DNA of 64,000 nucleotides. Source: Aquatica leii (taxonomy: Eukaryota; Arthropoda; Insecta; Coleoptera; Lampyridae). The stretch is taken from positions 101,792,806 to 101,856,805 of the forward strand of contig CM069434.1 in assembly GCA_035610365.1 (NCBI GenBank), written 5' to 3'. Below are positions 1 to 12,289 of this stretch, in pieces (the stretch's first letter is position 1; each line of letters opens with the position of its first letter). A model generated the notes under the pieces. That model saw nothing but the letters and a program-made list of their open reading frames with translations. It made no database searches and was not told the DNA's origin. The translations under genes and the position numbers were made by a program.

Positions 1-20
1 ATTTCGTACAAGGTTATAAA

Positions 21-389
21 GAATTACATGTTCTTGATATTTTACAGCATGTACAATTTTGTGAATGGTTTAATGAACATTTAATTAACGATAACCTATT
101 GGATTTAACTTTCTTAACGGACTAGGCATGGTTTTACTTAAGCGGATGTGTAAATAGCCAAAATTATCGTAGTTGCACAACTAAAAATCCACATACTTTT
201 GTGGAAATAACATTGCATCCTTTGAAAGTTGGTGTATGTATTGCAATGTCAAGGAGAAGGATAATTGGTTCAATATTTTTTTACAATATTGTAAATGCAA
301 AACGTGACCGTAATATTTTGAATCAATTTTTTGAGCAGTTAGATGACAAGGGTTATATCCTCTACGATCTCCAAATCTTACGTCACTAG
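21..389 (+). pseudogene. Mariner-type transposase fragment (window edge)
   Basis: One frame reads through a mariner/IS630-superfamily catalytic region. It runs ELHVLD...QFCEWF, then FLTD-stop-AWFYLSG, then NPHTFVE, LHPLKVGV, ISRRRIIG-like (MSRRRIIGS) and NILNQFFEQLDD. This matches insect transposases often annotated next to DUF4817, where the first catalytic Asp lies in a TDEAWF motif. The TAG at 123-125 sits exactly where the Glu after that Asp is expected, so it looks like a GAG-to-TAG change. The frame stops at 387-389, before the second catalytic Asp block (QQDGA), which is not visible. The piece is truncated at the window edge and downstream, and is certainly non-functional. Family assignment is by motif memory only. 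Confidence 0.7.
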
Positions 390-449
390 ATTCTTACCTT
401 TGAAATATTGAACTTGATGAGCTTCGTAATGTTTTCCAAAATTAAAAAA

Positions 450-2570
450 AAAGGGTTAACACATGTATCTCAATTCAAGGTCAATATATGTATTGAACAT
501 CGGTTATAAACGGTTATAGTTACTATTACTTATTTTATATCAAATAAACAGTTATTGTTCTTAATGTGTTGCCGTTTTTAATTAATTACTTAACCTTAAT
601 TTAAAGTTTACAAATCAAATTTATCATTTAGTAATTTTTGTCTAACTTGATACCAATCTAAACAATTTTGGTTGTCTAACATATATGTCACTGCAGATAC
701 AAGTATTATTTCTAACAAGAAAAAAAGTTTTTTTTACATTTTATTCGGTTGATTATACAACCGAAGATTATTCGTGCTCAACTCTTATCTTCAAGGTTTT
801 AACTTTTTTTATTGATTGCTAGATGGCAATTAAACTCAATCAAATTTATAGAAATCCCGTGCTAGAGTCTTTTCGACAATTTGTTCTCGTTTAATTGACA
901 AGTAATCAAGGCTCGTATAAAATAAAAATTTGACTGACGATTTCCTTTTTTAACTTTCTTTCTTAAGTTTCATATTTTGCTTACATGTATACTGATTACG
1001 TCAAATAAATAACTATTAAAAACGTATTAAAACAATCATTTTGAATACTCAAATTAGAAAAAATGTCTTTCAAATTACAAACAAAAAATGTTCATTACAA
1101 AATGCTATAAATAATGTTGGATTAATAAAGTCTATCTTTAATTACCTTTTAATTGCCAGCAATGGAAAATAGTATTGTAGTTTTAAATGTGCCATAAAAT
1201 TTGATATACATTTTATTCCAATTTTTAAAAAGTTTTGTGTTAATAAAAAGTTTTTGCTTTGTTGAATTTTATTTTTAAATAACATTTTATCTCATAATAT
1301 TTTGCATGAAAGTTGTTTATTAACTTTAATATTAATATTTGAAGTTGTGAAGCATTGTAATACGTAAGTTAAAATGTATGTATAATAAAGATTAAAATAT
1401 AATGTATTTAGATTTATGTATAAATAAAAAACGAATAAAAAATTTTGGGTTTTCAAAAGAGCTCTTTCGCCGCTTGTCAATCACGCATTCAACGTGTAAC
1501 TGTGACTTGAATCTCTTCGGCTGTTGATGGATAGACATTCCATGGCAATAGGTTGATATATGTTAACATTTCTGAACTTAGTCAATAATCTTACACGTTT
1601 TATACATTGACAACTTTGATTGATGTACGTACATTTTCATATCGATCATTTGGCATTTAATATGCAGCATGAAAGGTCTAGTATTTGCTTAAATTTGACT
1701 GGAGTTTTATGATAAGTCATAGTTATCTGTTACACAATAATATAAATCAAACAATATACCTAAATAGAGCTTTCAGCAAATTATACTCCGAAAGTGTTTA
1801 ATTTAACTATTTCTGATAATTATTGCTCAAAATTTGATTGCTTTGTTAATTAATTAAGAATTTATTTTATTATAAAACAAACTCATTTTAATTGGAATTG
1901 TTGCGTATTTTACAATTGCAGTTTATGACGTTTTTGGGTTTTTATATATTTTTTTTGGAAATTGTATTAAATAAAAATATTGTATTAAATGTTAGGTATC
2001 AAGCGGTTTATGGCTAGTCTTCGTCGTGTTATTTTATTTGTAAGTACTTTTTAAAATGTATAGCTCTTTTTTATTTTATTTTATAGGAAAAATTATTGTT
2101 TTTAAAAACTAGAAAAATTGTCATTTTAAAGATTTTACGGATTGTAATTCGTTTGTCTGAAAATGTTTCTATTGCCCGTGCTGCGAAAATGTGTTTGCTT
2201 TCTTTATAGCAAACAAATTAATTTTTATTTCAGTTACAAATAAGATTATTCAAAGCAAAACATTTATAATGTTTAAAAAAATGACTACAAACTTTCGATT
2301 ATCATGTAAATACGATTTACACAAACTTTGTAAAACAGTTCAAGGAAAACTTGGTTTCTAAATGTTGAAATAATATTTGTGCTGATGTTGGACATTACTC
2401 TTGAGCTAAATGCAACATTAAAGAAGAAAAGTAATGCTCAGAATTTGTCATTTAAAAAAAAATAAATGAAACTAAAACTGAATTGAATCCTAAAATTTAC
2501 TGAACTTAATAATAATAATAATGAAATCTAGGAGTTGGTAAAGGAATATACATAACACGATATTCAAATT
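450..2570. other. Gene-free AT-rich DNA
   Basis: I see no coding similarity on either strand. The short open frames here are low-complexity AT-rich translations without recognisable motifs. A TACAGGGTGG string near 2574 resembles the end of a common insect DNA repeat, but no partner end is visible. Confidence 0.5.
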
Positions 2571-2739
2571 ATACAGGGTGGCTATTTTCAGGGGTAAACA
2601 AATTACTGTTTATTCGTCTTTTATTTAAAAAAAAAACTGAAAATTTCTATTGTAAATTTTCTGTGATTTTTTATTTTTGAATTTATCACAAAATAGTGTT
2701 AGTTATTGCATTTAAACGTTAGGTCGCTTGGTGCTAATT

Positions 2740-3170
2740 ATATAGTATTGGATAGTGGATTTACAACTCACTCTTCAACTAATTACCAATTTTTTAAATA
2801 GACGGTATCAAACAGTTGTGCTAAATGGGACGATGCTTAATTTACTTGTAAATAAAGGTGTTCTTGTACTTAAATCTATATTATTTAATATTTACACCTG
2901 TTTTGTAAAGGCACTTGAAAACATTAAAGTGAATTTTTACGCAGATGATACGATTGTATTATTAATTTTTTTAAAGGAATTTGGGCGAGCGTGTGCATTA
3001 ATAAATAAATACTTAAATTAAGATAAAATTAAATCAGGAAACTATATATCGTTTTTTTGATACAGTTAAAAATCTAGGCTTACTGCTGGACTCAAACTTA
3101 CGCTTTAATGCAGTGATTTCTAAATGTGTCGCTTATGTTATACTTAAACTAATTTTTTTTACAACTAACA
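2740..3170 (+). pseudogene. Non-LTR retrotransposon reverse transcriptase fragment
   Basis: The frame carries FLNRRYQTVVLNG, then a degenerate version of the usual GVPQGSILGPLLFNIY block (KGVLVLKSILFNIYTC), then VNFYADDTIVL. The last is the catalytic [FY]xDD box of LINE reverse transcriptases, with both Asp residues intact. After the stop near 3021 the downstream frame still reads VKNLGLLLDSNLRFNAVISKCV, the thumb-side block that follows the active site in Jockey/CR1-like LINEs. Endonuclease and 3' end are not recognisable, so this is a short truncated relic with at least one stop and one frame change. The clade is uncertain. Confidence 0.7.
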
Positions 3171-3525
3171 TTTGCAATTAGGCAATGTTGCGCATTGTGT
3201 TTCATCAATTTTATTTTGGTACAGGTCAAAGTTATTTCCGTACAGGATAACGAATTATGAAAACATTATTTAGAACAAGAGCCTTTTGGATGCTATTGCA
3301 TTAGTTTTTACAGTACATATAGAGTAAAAATTTTGTTTGTAAATTAAATATTAAATGTTTTTAGGTTTACGTTCATTTTCTGTCAAAATGTCGTTTGGTT
3401 TCTTATTGCATAACGGGCTCTAAGTAGAACAGCAGTTGCTGTATTTTACTACTAAACTCAATTTTGCCCTGTTGCACCTACTATATAAACACAATCTATA
3501 AGTATACAAAATCGTTCAGTAAGAA

Positions 3526-3548
3526 CATTATTATTATTATTATTATTA
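3526..3548. repeat. (ATT)n microsatellite
   Basis: About seven consecutive ATT/TTA units, followed by a short AT dinucleotide run. It is a simple repeat with no evident function. Confidence 0.85.
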
Positions 3549-3659
3549 CTATATATATTATTGTTTTACAATATTTTAGGTACTTTAAAATAAAAAACCC
3601 AATTTTTTAATAAATGACCAAAATATAAATAAAACTCAAATCAAGCTGTCTTGGAAATG

Positions 3660-4421
3660 AAGCAAAGCAAATTAGTTATTTGCTTCAAACTGCATTAAGT
3701 GTACGTTTAGTAGATTATAATCAAATTCACGAACAAAAAAAAATTGATTTTTTAGAAGTTTTTTTATTTATTGAGTGGAGAAAAAGCAAATCAGACATTA
3801 CAAGGACACAGAAAACCAAATTGTCAAGTGCCGCATCGTACATATATTGTAAAAATAGTGCGTATCTTGTGGGAACATAGGTCGTTTAAAAAACAAATGA
3901 ATGATAAAGTGTGGTACTAGAGAAATGGATGTGTCTGTACTGGAAATTGAGACAAATCGGGTATTGCTAGAAAATGAATGATATTGCTTTAGTAAGAATT
4001 TGTGAATAAAATTAACATCACATTTCCACCAAAACCTTCTGTTTTTACAGATCACTTTGCAAAAACATTTGGATAACATTTCTTTAAACGTTTTTTAAAA
4101 TTATATATATTTTCAACATGAACGTGCTTTTTTTATAGATTTCGACAATGTGTTTAGTTTTTGAATGCTCGGAAACCAAATCAAGCGATTGGAAATAATG
4201 GACCTGTTATATGGCTACTTAGATCACCGGATCTTACATTTTTAGAATGTTCTATAAGGGTTGACATTAAAGATAAAGTTTTTGGAAATCCACCTACTGA
4301 TCTGGATGATCTAATACAAAAGATTCGTGGCGCTTGTGCTTTACTGATTTCTCGCATAATACGCAATATTATAAACTGTCGTAACAGGGGTTTAATAAGA
4401 CATGCAAGATTATGCATCTAA
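3660..4421 (+). pseudogene. Mariner-type transposase relic, C-terminal part
   Basis: The convincing part is 4150-4421: LNARKPNQAIGNNGPVIW, then LLRSPDLTFLE (usual form WPARSPDLTPLD, containing the third catalytic Asp/Glu position), then a KDKVF...PPTDLDDLIQKIR segment and a C-terminal RHARLCI ending at a stop. This is the usual end of mariner-like transposases that carry a DUF4817-type N-terminus. The last acidic catalytic residue appears as Glu in TFLE. The 3660-4150 part lies in the expected place for upstream domains but is too decayed to align by eye. It is a clear pseudogene, independent of the copy at 21-389. Confidence 0.6.
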
Positions 4422-4429
4422 CACAATGC

Positions 4430-5303
4430 AATGCATTTTGAACATTTACTGTAAGCTTTATTTTAATCGTTTAAAATTATACTCGTTTGAAGGGATTATT
4501 GTTACAAAATAAGCGCGATGTGGCAACTGACATCCTGGATAATATTGCACGTACCTTTAGAATGTACTACCTAAATTTGTTCCACTCAATAACTATCCAG
4601 TTAATAAGTCAAATCTTTCATTTGTTTAATTTTCAAGGCAACTTGACTTGAGTTTAATGAATTTTTTAAAAATTCCTTACAAAATAAGTTTTTTGTAGAT
4701 AAAATAGGGCGTGTGGCACATGATAATAATAAAAACAAAATCGACAACTTCAAATGTGTAAAAGTTTAATATGGCGGCCATTAAAATGTATGACATTTAT
4801 GGAATCATTCTAAAACCAGGAAAGAATAGTATTTTACGTAACAAGGGTCGAAAGTAAGCTATAATATAACGAACGTTTTTGTAAAATTACATTCTTTTTT
4901 GAACAAATAAAAAAAACACTAGAAATAAAAAACTTTACTGAGTTTCCAGACATTCTAAATGACTTCCACTTGTCGCACACTCGTTCAAATATAATAATTG
5001 ACTTTGAACACTTAGTTTTATGTGGACTTTTAGTTTTCATTTTGCCACTATAGAGGTTTTTTCCCAAAACGTAACTACACTAACAAACTAATATTGACGT
5101 TTGCGATATTTGCAGCACAAAAAATAATTTTAAGCAACCGTTTCCGATATACCAATAGCGAGCTTCCAAAATTGGCCACTCTGTTTATTTCTCAAAATAC
5201 TAAACTGATAATATTAACGAGATTATTCGAGATATGTGTAATTATACTTGAATTAATGTTTAATTTTATTATTTGTTAAAAATGTAAGAAAGTTAACAAT
5301 AAG
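4430..5303. other. Gene-free AT-rich DNA
   Basis: No recognisable coding region, RNA gene or repeat end is visible. Short open frames on both strands show no motif. Confidence 0.5.
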
Positions 5304-5305
5304 TA

Positions 5306-5490
5306 CACTCATCTAAACAAAAAACGGGACACCTTAGTTAGTTTGATTGAAATAGTTAGCGGTGATATTCAAGAAATTCAAATTCATCAAATAATAAACA
5401 TTGACAACACCAGAAGCTCAAATCGTTTATCCGCAAAAACTAAAAAATTAAATCATTATTATTTTGGATGATTTGGAACAGTAAACTGCA
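5306..5490 (+). repeat. Left terminal inverted repeat of Tc1-like element
   Basis: It pairs with 6835-7038. Outer about 45 bp and inner about 24 bp blocks are highly conserved; the spacer between them is looser and differs in length by about 20 bp. Confidence 0.8.
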
Positions 5491-6457
5491 TTGTATTGCT
5501 ATACGAAATATTTTTGTGTAAAGAAAAGTTGCATATTGAAACAGCGCATTATAATAGTATATTAAAGAATGAGTTTTATGGAACTAATCCAAGTTTAGTA
5601 AACGAGTGGTAAAGCTACGAGTTTGAGTTTCATAAAAGCTTTATGAACAAGTTTTTATACTATTTTTTAGAATTTGCGCCTGTTGCGGCTATTTTTTGAA
5701 AACACTTTATATTACACACATGTAACTGTTGTAATTACATTTTAAGTAGTGGTTTTTTTAATACCTCTTTTTGGTAGAAATGTCAAGGAAATGCAATTAT
5801 AATAAGTGCTAATACACTTTTAAAGACTTATTAATGATTTTGCGCCAAAAAAGATATTTGCTGCATTTTATTTTTATACAAAATATTTTCGAGTATAAAT
5901 AAACGGGTATAATTTTAGTAAGAATAAGGGACTGGGAGGCACCATTACTGGTATCATAAACAAAAATTTGTACTTCTCTTGTCACTTATATCGTGCTTAC
6001 GATAAATAATTGTTCTTATTGTATTTTTCAAGAATGTCAATTAAGAACCATGAAGTACTTTACCTTTATATTGATTTACTATTTTTAGTTTTTAAGTCGC
6101 GGTTATAGTCTTAAAAAACTGACAACAGACAGCCGCCGTGGAAGAAATAATGTAATTTTAATTTTTTTTATTGCATTTCATATACCTAATTGCAGTGAAA
6201 TACAGTAATCAGTCATTCATAGTTTATAGTATCAATAAAATATAGATTGTTTATTAAAAAATATTAAACAAAAGATCTTGTAACTTCATATTTCATATTT
6301 TTCGATAAAGTTTAATTCTCAATTCATATTTTACAGTAGGTTTAAAAAGATATTCTCTAGTGTAACCATCTAAATGGAAATTGAAATTTGCTGCTAGCTA
6401 GTAAAATAAACTAATTTTACATGTTTACTATTTTTATTTGAATTAAACATATGGTTA

Positions 6458-6680
6458 CTAATATTGAGTATCATGTCCTTAATTGTCGATGCATTTTTGC
6501 AGTCGTCTAGGCATTGATGCTACAAGAAGACATAGGCAATCATTATCAATCGGTTCGCAAGCAGTATCAATGGCGTTAAAAAATTTGACTTGAAACGTTC
6601 TCTATTATATTGCTGGCCACAGTACACGTTCAGATTATTTTACAGTGCCCAGTTTTGCACCAACTGGGTTGTATGTATTG
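6458..6680 (-). pseudogene. Tc1-like transposase, C-terminal remnant
   Basis: On the minus strand the frame ends with TFQVKFFNAIDT, LVASMPRRLQKCIDN, a stop, then GHDTQY and a final stop at 6458. The SMPRR...CI block shortly before the C-terminus is a hallmark of Tc1-family transposases. At least four in-frame stops are seen, and nothing upstream of this block can be aligned by eye, so the catalytic triad is gone or unreadable. Its position between the inverted repeats fits a minus-oriented transposase gene of this element. Confidence 0.65.
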
Positions 6681-6834
6681 TTCTCCTTAAAAATAAACAA
6701 AATTAATAATAACAGTTGAAAAGGCTATAACTATCCTATATTCTGAGTAAATGTTGGATTATTGTTCTAATAATAGTGGAGAAATTAAGATAACTTTACG
6801 TATTAAGGAAATTAATCTATTGATAGATGTAAGT

Positions 6835-7038
6835 TGCAGTTTACTGTTCCAAATCATTAATAGATAAGAATATATTGATTTATTAGTTTTTTGAGATAAA
6901 CAATTTGACTTTCTGGTATTGTCCATCGCATCGCAAACAGCTACGACTGATTGCCGATCGCATTCGCTAACAAGCCTAGTTTACACCGCTATTTTATTTG
7001 AACTAACTAAAGTGTCTCGTTTTTTGTTTAGTTGAGTG
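6835..7038 (-). repeat. Right terminal inverted repeat of Tc1-like element
   Basis: Reverse-complement partner of 5306-5490, ending in GTTTAGTTGAGTG followed by the TA target copy. Confidence 0.8.
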
Positions 7039-7040
7039 TA

Positions 7041-9480
7041 CAAACAATGTCGCAAAGAATAATTTATAATTTTGTTTTTTGTGAAAAAATTATTACAGGC
7101 TATGGCTAATTATATTTAATAGAATCACGTTTTCTTATTTTATTTTGGTTTACAGGTCTAAAAATTTTTTATGGTTTTGCATCAATGGTTAATGCTTTGA
7201 GGTTAATTTATTTTTAATTATGCGGTTTTATAAAAAAAAGCTTAAATAACTATAAATATACTTCAGCTCGTACAAATTTCAAAAAGGTTATTTAATACAA
7301 CTACTTAAATTATATTGTTTTTGTTTCTAAAGTCGATATAATCTTAAAGTTATAAATAAAAGTGCATCGTAGGAAAATATTTTTAGAAAACCATTTACGT
7401 TTTTCATCCGTATAATAATATAAAGTAAACAAAGCCTGTTTTGCATAACAGTGCCGTCTGTTTTAAATTTACATCAATACTTTTGAGGGAATTTACTTGT
7501 GGTTTAAAAACCAATTTTCTTAAATTGACCTTATCAAAACGTGTAAGTTATATATAAAAGCAAAGTTCGCACAGTACGTTTAAAATGCATAACCTGCATT
7601 GCAACTAACTCTCGATGAATTTATACGAAAATACTATAAATATGCGAACATTATGAACTTCCTGCTTCATAATATAGTCTACCCAATAATTGTATTAACA
7701 TGAGAAAACAAGTTTGTTGGATCAATACGCTCGAACGTTTTTTGAACTCTTGACGACAAATACATCTTTCGAAACTTAAAATTGTTTGATTTTAATATCG
7801 TTAGTATCGTTTAGTATCGTTATTAATTTAAGTTTAAATATAAAAAGAATATTAAAAATGGATAATAACGTATTTTAGACCAATAATAATTGTAATATAA
7901 AGAAGAAGTACTTTCTATCTAAGAACAAAAAGAAATTACATTTAAAATGTGTCAAGAAAAAACATTAATGCTTAATAGTCGTTTATTATTCATATAAAAA
8001 ATGACAAACTCACGAGCTTTTGAACGTGATGTACGTTGTTATGATGTTTTATGGTGAAAGCTTTATGTCTAATATTGATGCTTAACTTGGAAGTACGTAT
8101 AATTAAACATTGATTAGATGAGAATTAAGGATTTTATGTACGTGCTAAAGGCAATTTTACAGGTCTATAAAATATTTTTTTTAAGATTTCTGTTTTGATT
8201 ACCGATTATCATTAATTTTATGACGGTGATTACAAAAAATTTATTAATTGTACTTTGTTTATTGTATAAATTAACATTAATCGAATATTAGATGAAACTA
8301 AACAAATACATTTGTTTTTTACTGTATTTTGTAATAATAGTATCTGTTTATACATATTACCAATTTTTTTTTAATTAAACGTTGTGGTTTTATTGAATTT
8401 TTGAAGTTGAAAACTGTATGCACATAATTTCAAATACGTTTTTCCAAACTTTTTTTTTATCAAATTGAACTTAATATGTAGAGGTAGCAGTAACATTTTT
8501 GCAAAATCAATACAGCTATTACGCATATGATTTTTGTTAATTTTTTTTTAATTTAATTTTTATTAACGCAAACAAAGTTTTTAGGCATCTTGTTGTCTAA
8601 TTGAATTTTTTTTAGAATAATTTTTTTATTGTAAAATTCTGCTTTTTTTTAATAAACTTTGGTGGTTTAAATTAGTCAAAAACCGAATAGAACTCTTGAA
8701 AACAAAATAACAATGTTATAATTAATTCAGTATTGATTATTTGTATTTGTTTTAACTAGAATATAAATTTAATTCTTTTTTTGGACTATTAGTGTAAACG
8801 CTTTAAATGAAAAAGTAACAATAACATGTAAATATACATTAAAAGGCATTTATAAAAGTTAAAAGCTTGGGATCCGACAAATTAAACAACACCATATTCC
8901 TTAATGCGACGTTCATTGTAATGATTTTTTTCTAAAATGGTGTAATCGTTCAGTTTCATTATTCAGTTCACATATAAGCAATAATATTGTGTTTAAACGT
9001 AGGTACTTAAACATAAAATAAATGTATACTTCTACCTAATTGAAAAGCGGATGTTTAGTTAAAAGATATTTCCAATGTTAATTAAAAGTACAGATTAATA
9101 TAGCCAGTATTCGTTTGGTTTTATTACAACGCAATTACTAAATTATTTAGTAAATTTTATTTTTAATTGTAAATATAAAATTTTTGATTTATGGTTTTAA
9201 AAAGTATGTGTATCAAATTAACAATTTTTTAAATGATTATTAATCCTTCGTTATATTCGTTAAATGAGAACTTTAATATTTAAATTGACTTTAAATGTAT
9301 TGCTTTGTAAGAAAATGAGTTAGCATTAAGATAGCCTACGTTTATTTTATTTATTTTATTTAAAAAAATAACAAAAAAACTCAATGTAAATAAACTATTT
9401 ATAGAAAGCAAAAGCGGCTGGTTTTAAAAATTAAAACTACTTTTTTTCCCTCTAGAACATTAATACAAAAGTTCGGACTA
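7041..9480. other. Gene-free AT-rich DNA
   Basis: Long AT-rich stretch with many homopolymer T and A runs. No coding motif, repeat terminus or RNA gene recognised on either strand. Confidence 0.5.
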
Positions 9481-9685
9481 CAATTATCAGAGCCCATGCG
9501 TTGTGTGTAGTAGAGCATTGTAACGTGACGTCGCAACCCATACTACGAGTTTTTTAAATGTAGATTTAATCTGCGAAAGGGGTCGTACTGTTATAGCCCC
9601 CGCGGCTCAATAGTGATCTATTGGTAGAACGTGTACGACGTGTTCTAACTGAAACTGTATATTTGTCGTACGTAATTATTGAAAG

Positions 9686-9916
9686 ATGCAAACAAATAGT
9701 GTAAAATCTGTTTTTAAAAATGGATTCTTAGAACTGTCGTTAGAAGAAAAGGGCAAAATAAAATCTCTCGGAAAACCTACTTCAAATTTGGAACTAGATC
9801 TATCAGATAAAGCTGCGAAACGCAATTTTACACATTTTTCTAATGTAATTTATAATAAGAAAACTTTTAACAAAATAAAAACAACTTTAATAAATAAACT
9901 AAAAAGTAAAAAATAA
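9686..9916 (+). pseudogene. hAT-like transposase N-terminal (TTF zinc finger) fragment
   Basis: This 76-residue frame begins with an ATG and reads MQTNSVKSVFKNGFLELSLE, then EKGKIKSLGKPTSNLEL, then RNFTHFSNVIYNKKTFNK. The LSLEEK-x-KIK-x-LG-x-P block and the later I-Y-x-K segment resemble the start of TTF-type zinc-finger hAT transposases (ZMYM/ZBED5-like). In those proteins a WLCGC cysteine motif follows the IYxK segment. Here that position reads KKTFNKIKTTL, with no cysteines, so the metal-binding site is missing and the frame ends at once. Upstream at 9489 is CAGAGCCCATGCG, which could be a hAT terminus, but no matching right end was found. An unrelated small ORF is the alternative. Confidence 0.45.
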
Positions 9917-9919
9917 TTT

Positions 9920-11300
9920 AATTTAGTTACAATTAAACGGCGAAATTTTTATTTACATAAAATTAGTTTTTGAAGTCGATGTATGTCATTGTCGTAGGAT
10001 TAAGCTTAATTCTTAAATTACCTTTGGCAGTTGAAACAGATTTAACTCGAATGTGTTTGGCACTAAGTTAGATTATTATTTACCTTTTGGTTTATCGTTT
10101 TTTTTTTTGCTAAAACTTTGGTTTTATTTTTTTAGTGATGTTAACAATAGTGGTTATAATCACTGAAATCCTTGAACATGCACATCGTTTAAGAGAATTT
10201 GCATGCCGATGTAAATTTGTGTTTGTGTCTGCTGTTTGTTGACAACTTAAGTAAATTTGAGACATTTTGGCAGTTACATAATGCTATAATGATATCTAAA
10301 CACGTTCACAATACCTACAAGCATTTTTAAAAATTTAGCTTATTTTATTCTTGACCTCACAAGCCGCTACTGATTTTGGGAGGTATTTTAAAAACAGCAA
10401 AAGCTTCATTTGCAATTTTTTTCTCTATTTAATTACATTTTTAAAAAAAAGCGTTTTTAAGTTCAACATCAGTTGATTATTTATTTTGTATATAATTTTA
10501 TTTTATTTAAAAGTTATGACTAAATAATGTCAACTTCACATATTAAGTAACTTAATAAAGTAACACAGTAACATATCGTTGTAAATTGAGCGTTCACTAA
10601 CGCTTTGTATAAAATTATTTTAAACAGACGTTCAAACTAAATAGAACTGAACTAATGTTAAAGAGCTTTAAAAAAGTCTACAAACACTAAAGTTTTTTGA
10701 TTTTGCTATACGTATATTTATTGGAGAAGTACATACATTTTGTGTGCAAAAATAACTTATTTTACATAGTTTTGATAATTTATTCTACTATACGCAATCT
10801 TGTCTTTTGCACTAAAAGTATACTGAAACAGTATATTTTCTCAATGTGATTTATTTAGCTTAAACTTAAATTATATTGTTGCGAACTTAAAATTTAATTT
10901 ATTTGAACACGATACACAATTATAAGTACAATTACTTTTATTAACACAACACAACAAATTAAGAAAATGATAATTAACTAATTAATTAAACAAAGTTCTT
11001 AAATTAATTTATATATCATTGTAAATGTCGATTTAAATATCACACTTGCAATAAAGCACGTATTTATTTACACGGCACGCGTATAACGCTAAATTTACAC
11101 TTTTTCAGTCACAATTTAAAAAAAAATTTATTGAAGTAAAACTTTTCTATCGAGGGTAACATCGTAACGAAAAAAGAGACAGTGCAGTCGCAGCAAGTTA
11201 TATTTTTTATCTACATTTTTGACGTTTATATTGACCTGAGCTATTTTAACCTTTAATTTCGTTGTAACTATCCAAGGATACTAAATGAATAGGATTGCTC
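9920..11300. other. Gene-free AT-rich DNA
   Basis: No supported gene. The more GC-rich patch near 11315-11390 lies upstream of the THAP relic and may be its old promoter region. Confidence 0.45.
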
Positions 11301-11387
11301 GATTCGTATTCTTGCAATGTAAGCCGCCCCACTCCAGTAATTCTTGACGCGTGACGTCAGCCGTAGACCACATATCGGCTCGATGCG

Positions 11388-11395
11388 TATAAATA
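11388..11395 (+). promoter_or_regulatory. Possible TATA box upstream of the THAP relic
   Basis: TATAAATA sits about 170 bp before the first THAP codon, just after a locally GC-richer segment that contains GTGACGTCAG (CRE-like palindrome). The spacing is plausible for a promoter, but matches of this kind are frequent in AT-rich DNA. Confidence 0.2.
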
Positions 11396-11558
11396 GTGCT
11401 TAAATACACTTTAAATACAACGGTTTTGCGATATTTTTTATAATTATTATTACATTTGTTGGTGTTTTACTCGTTCAAATACGTGCCTACAAGTTGCTTG
11501 TAAGGATTTGTAATCATTATCAGGTTTAATTTAAAATTCAACTTATTTACATTATATT

Positions 11559-11795
11559 AGAAGGCGCGCTGTATTTGGTTGCAATAACAACCTGATTGCA
11601 ACAAAAAATAAAAACATTAAGATTACATACCACAAGTTCCCAAAAGGTGCCGATTTAGTGTTCATTACGATTAAAAATGAATGGATTAGGCGTTGTAAAA
11701 GGGCTGATAACATGCATCTTAATACTAGCGTAATTTGTTCTACTCATTTTACAGAGGAGAGTTATATGAACGAGATTTACAAAACAAATTATTAG
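11559..11795 (+). pseudogene. THAP-domain (C2CH zinc finger) relic
   Basis: The frame reads RRRAVFGCNNN, then ITYHKFPKGADL, NEWIRRCKRADN, NTSVICSTHF and a stop. This is the THAP DNA-binding domain: C-x(2-4)-C, a long spacer, then C-x2-H, with the invariant Pro in HKFP and the Trp in EWIRRC. The first zinc-ligand Cys (usual RCAVFGC) is read as Arg (CGC instead of TGC at 11565-11567), a single transition that would abolish zinc binding. No start codon precedes it; an AG just upstream (11559-11560) could be a splice acceptor. Further lysine-rich coding-like text (GKNKANTPSQENDEKRIKRR) is seen at 12000-12088 after several stops. THAP domains occur in P-element-like transposases and in host regulators; the decay here favours a transposon origin. 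Confidence 0.7.
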
Positions 11796-12289
11796 GTTTT
11801 TTAAATAAAATTGATTAACACAAATTTCGTAAAAAAAATGGCATAAAAAAGTAAAAAAATGGAATCGGTACTTCTGACATTTCCACGGTGATTCTTTAAA
11901 ATCCCACAAGTTGTAAAAAAATTAAGCATTAAAATTAAGGAAAAAGAAAACATTACCATTATCGGAATGAACTATCAAAATATAAAACTTTGTAAAAAAA
12001 GAAGTGGAAAGAATAAAGCGAATACACCATCTCAAGAAAACGATGAAAAAAGGATAAAACGAAGAAAATTAAATAAAATTTCAAAATAAATTTGGAGTGT
12101 GCTATGTTATTTTTTATTTGTTTTGTCAAGCTTAAATTTGAATACATTTATTTAACCGTTAATAGTACATTTTATTTTGTCTGTAAATTATAAAATTAAT
12201 AGCAATTTTTCTATAGTTCAATTTATTTAATGAATCCATCAAACAGCAAACGAGATTAATTAATTTTTTACGTAACACTATTGGAATCT

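Larger units (their letters stand above)
5306..7038. mobile_element. Tc1-like DNA transposon with long terminal inverted repeats
   Basis: The ends are near-perfect inverted copies beginning CACTCATCTAAACAAAAAAC (left) and CACTCAACTAAACAAAAAAC (right, read on the minus strand). Each is flanked by TA, the target duplication of Tc1/mariner elements (5304-5305 and 7039-7040). The similarity continues inward through ACAC-TTAGTTAGTT to a shared block GATTTGGAACAGTAAACTGC, which gives inverted repeats of about 185 and 204 bp. The length (1733 bp) is typical for an autonomous Tc1 element. Only the end of a transposase is still readable (6458-6680, minus strand), so the copy is dead. Confidence 0.8.
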
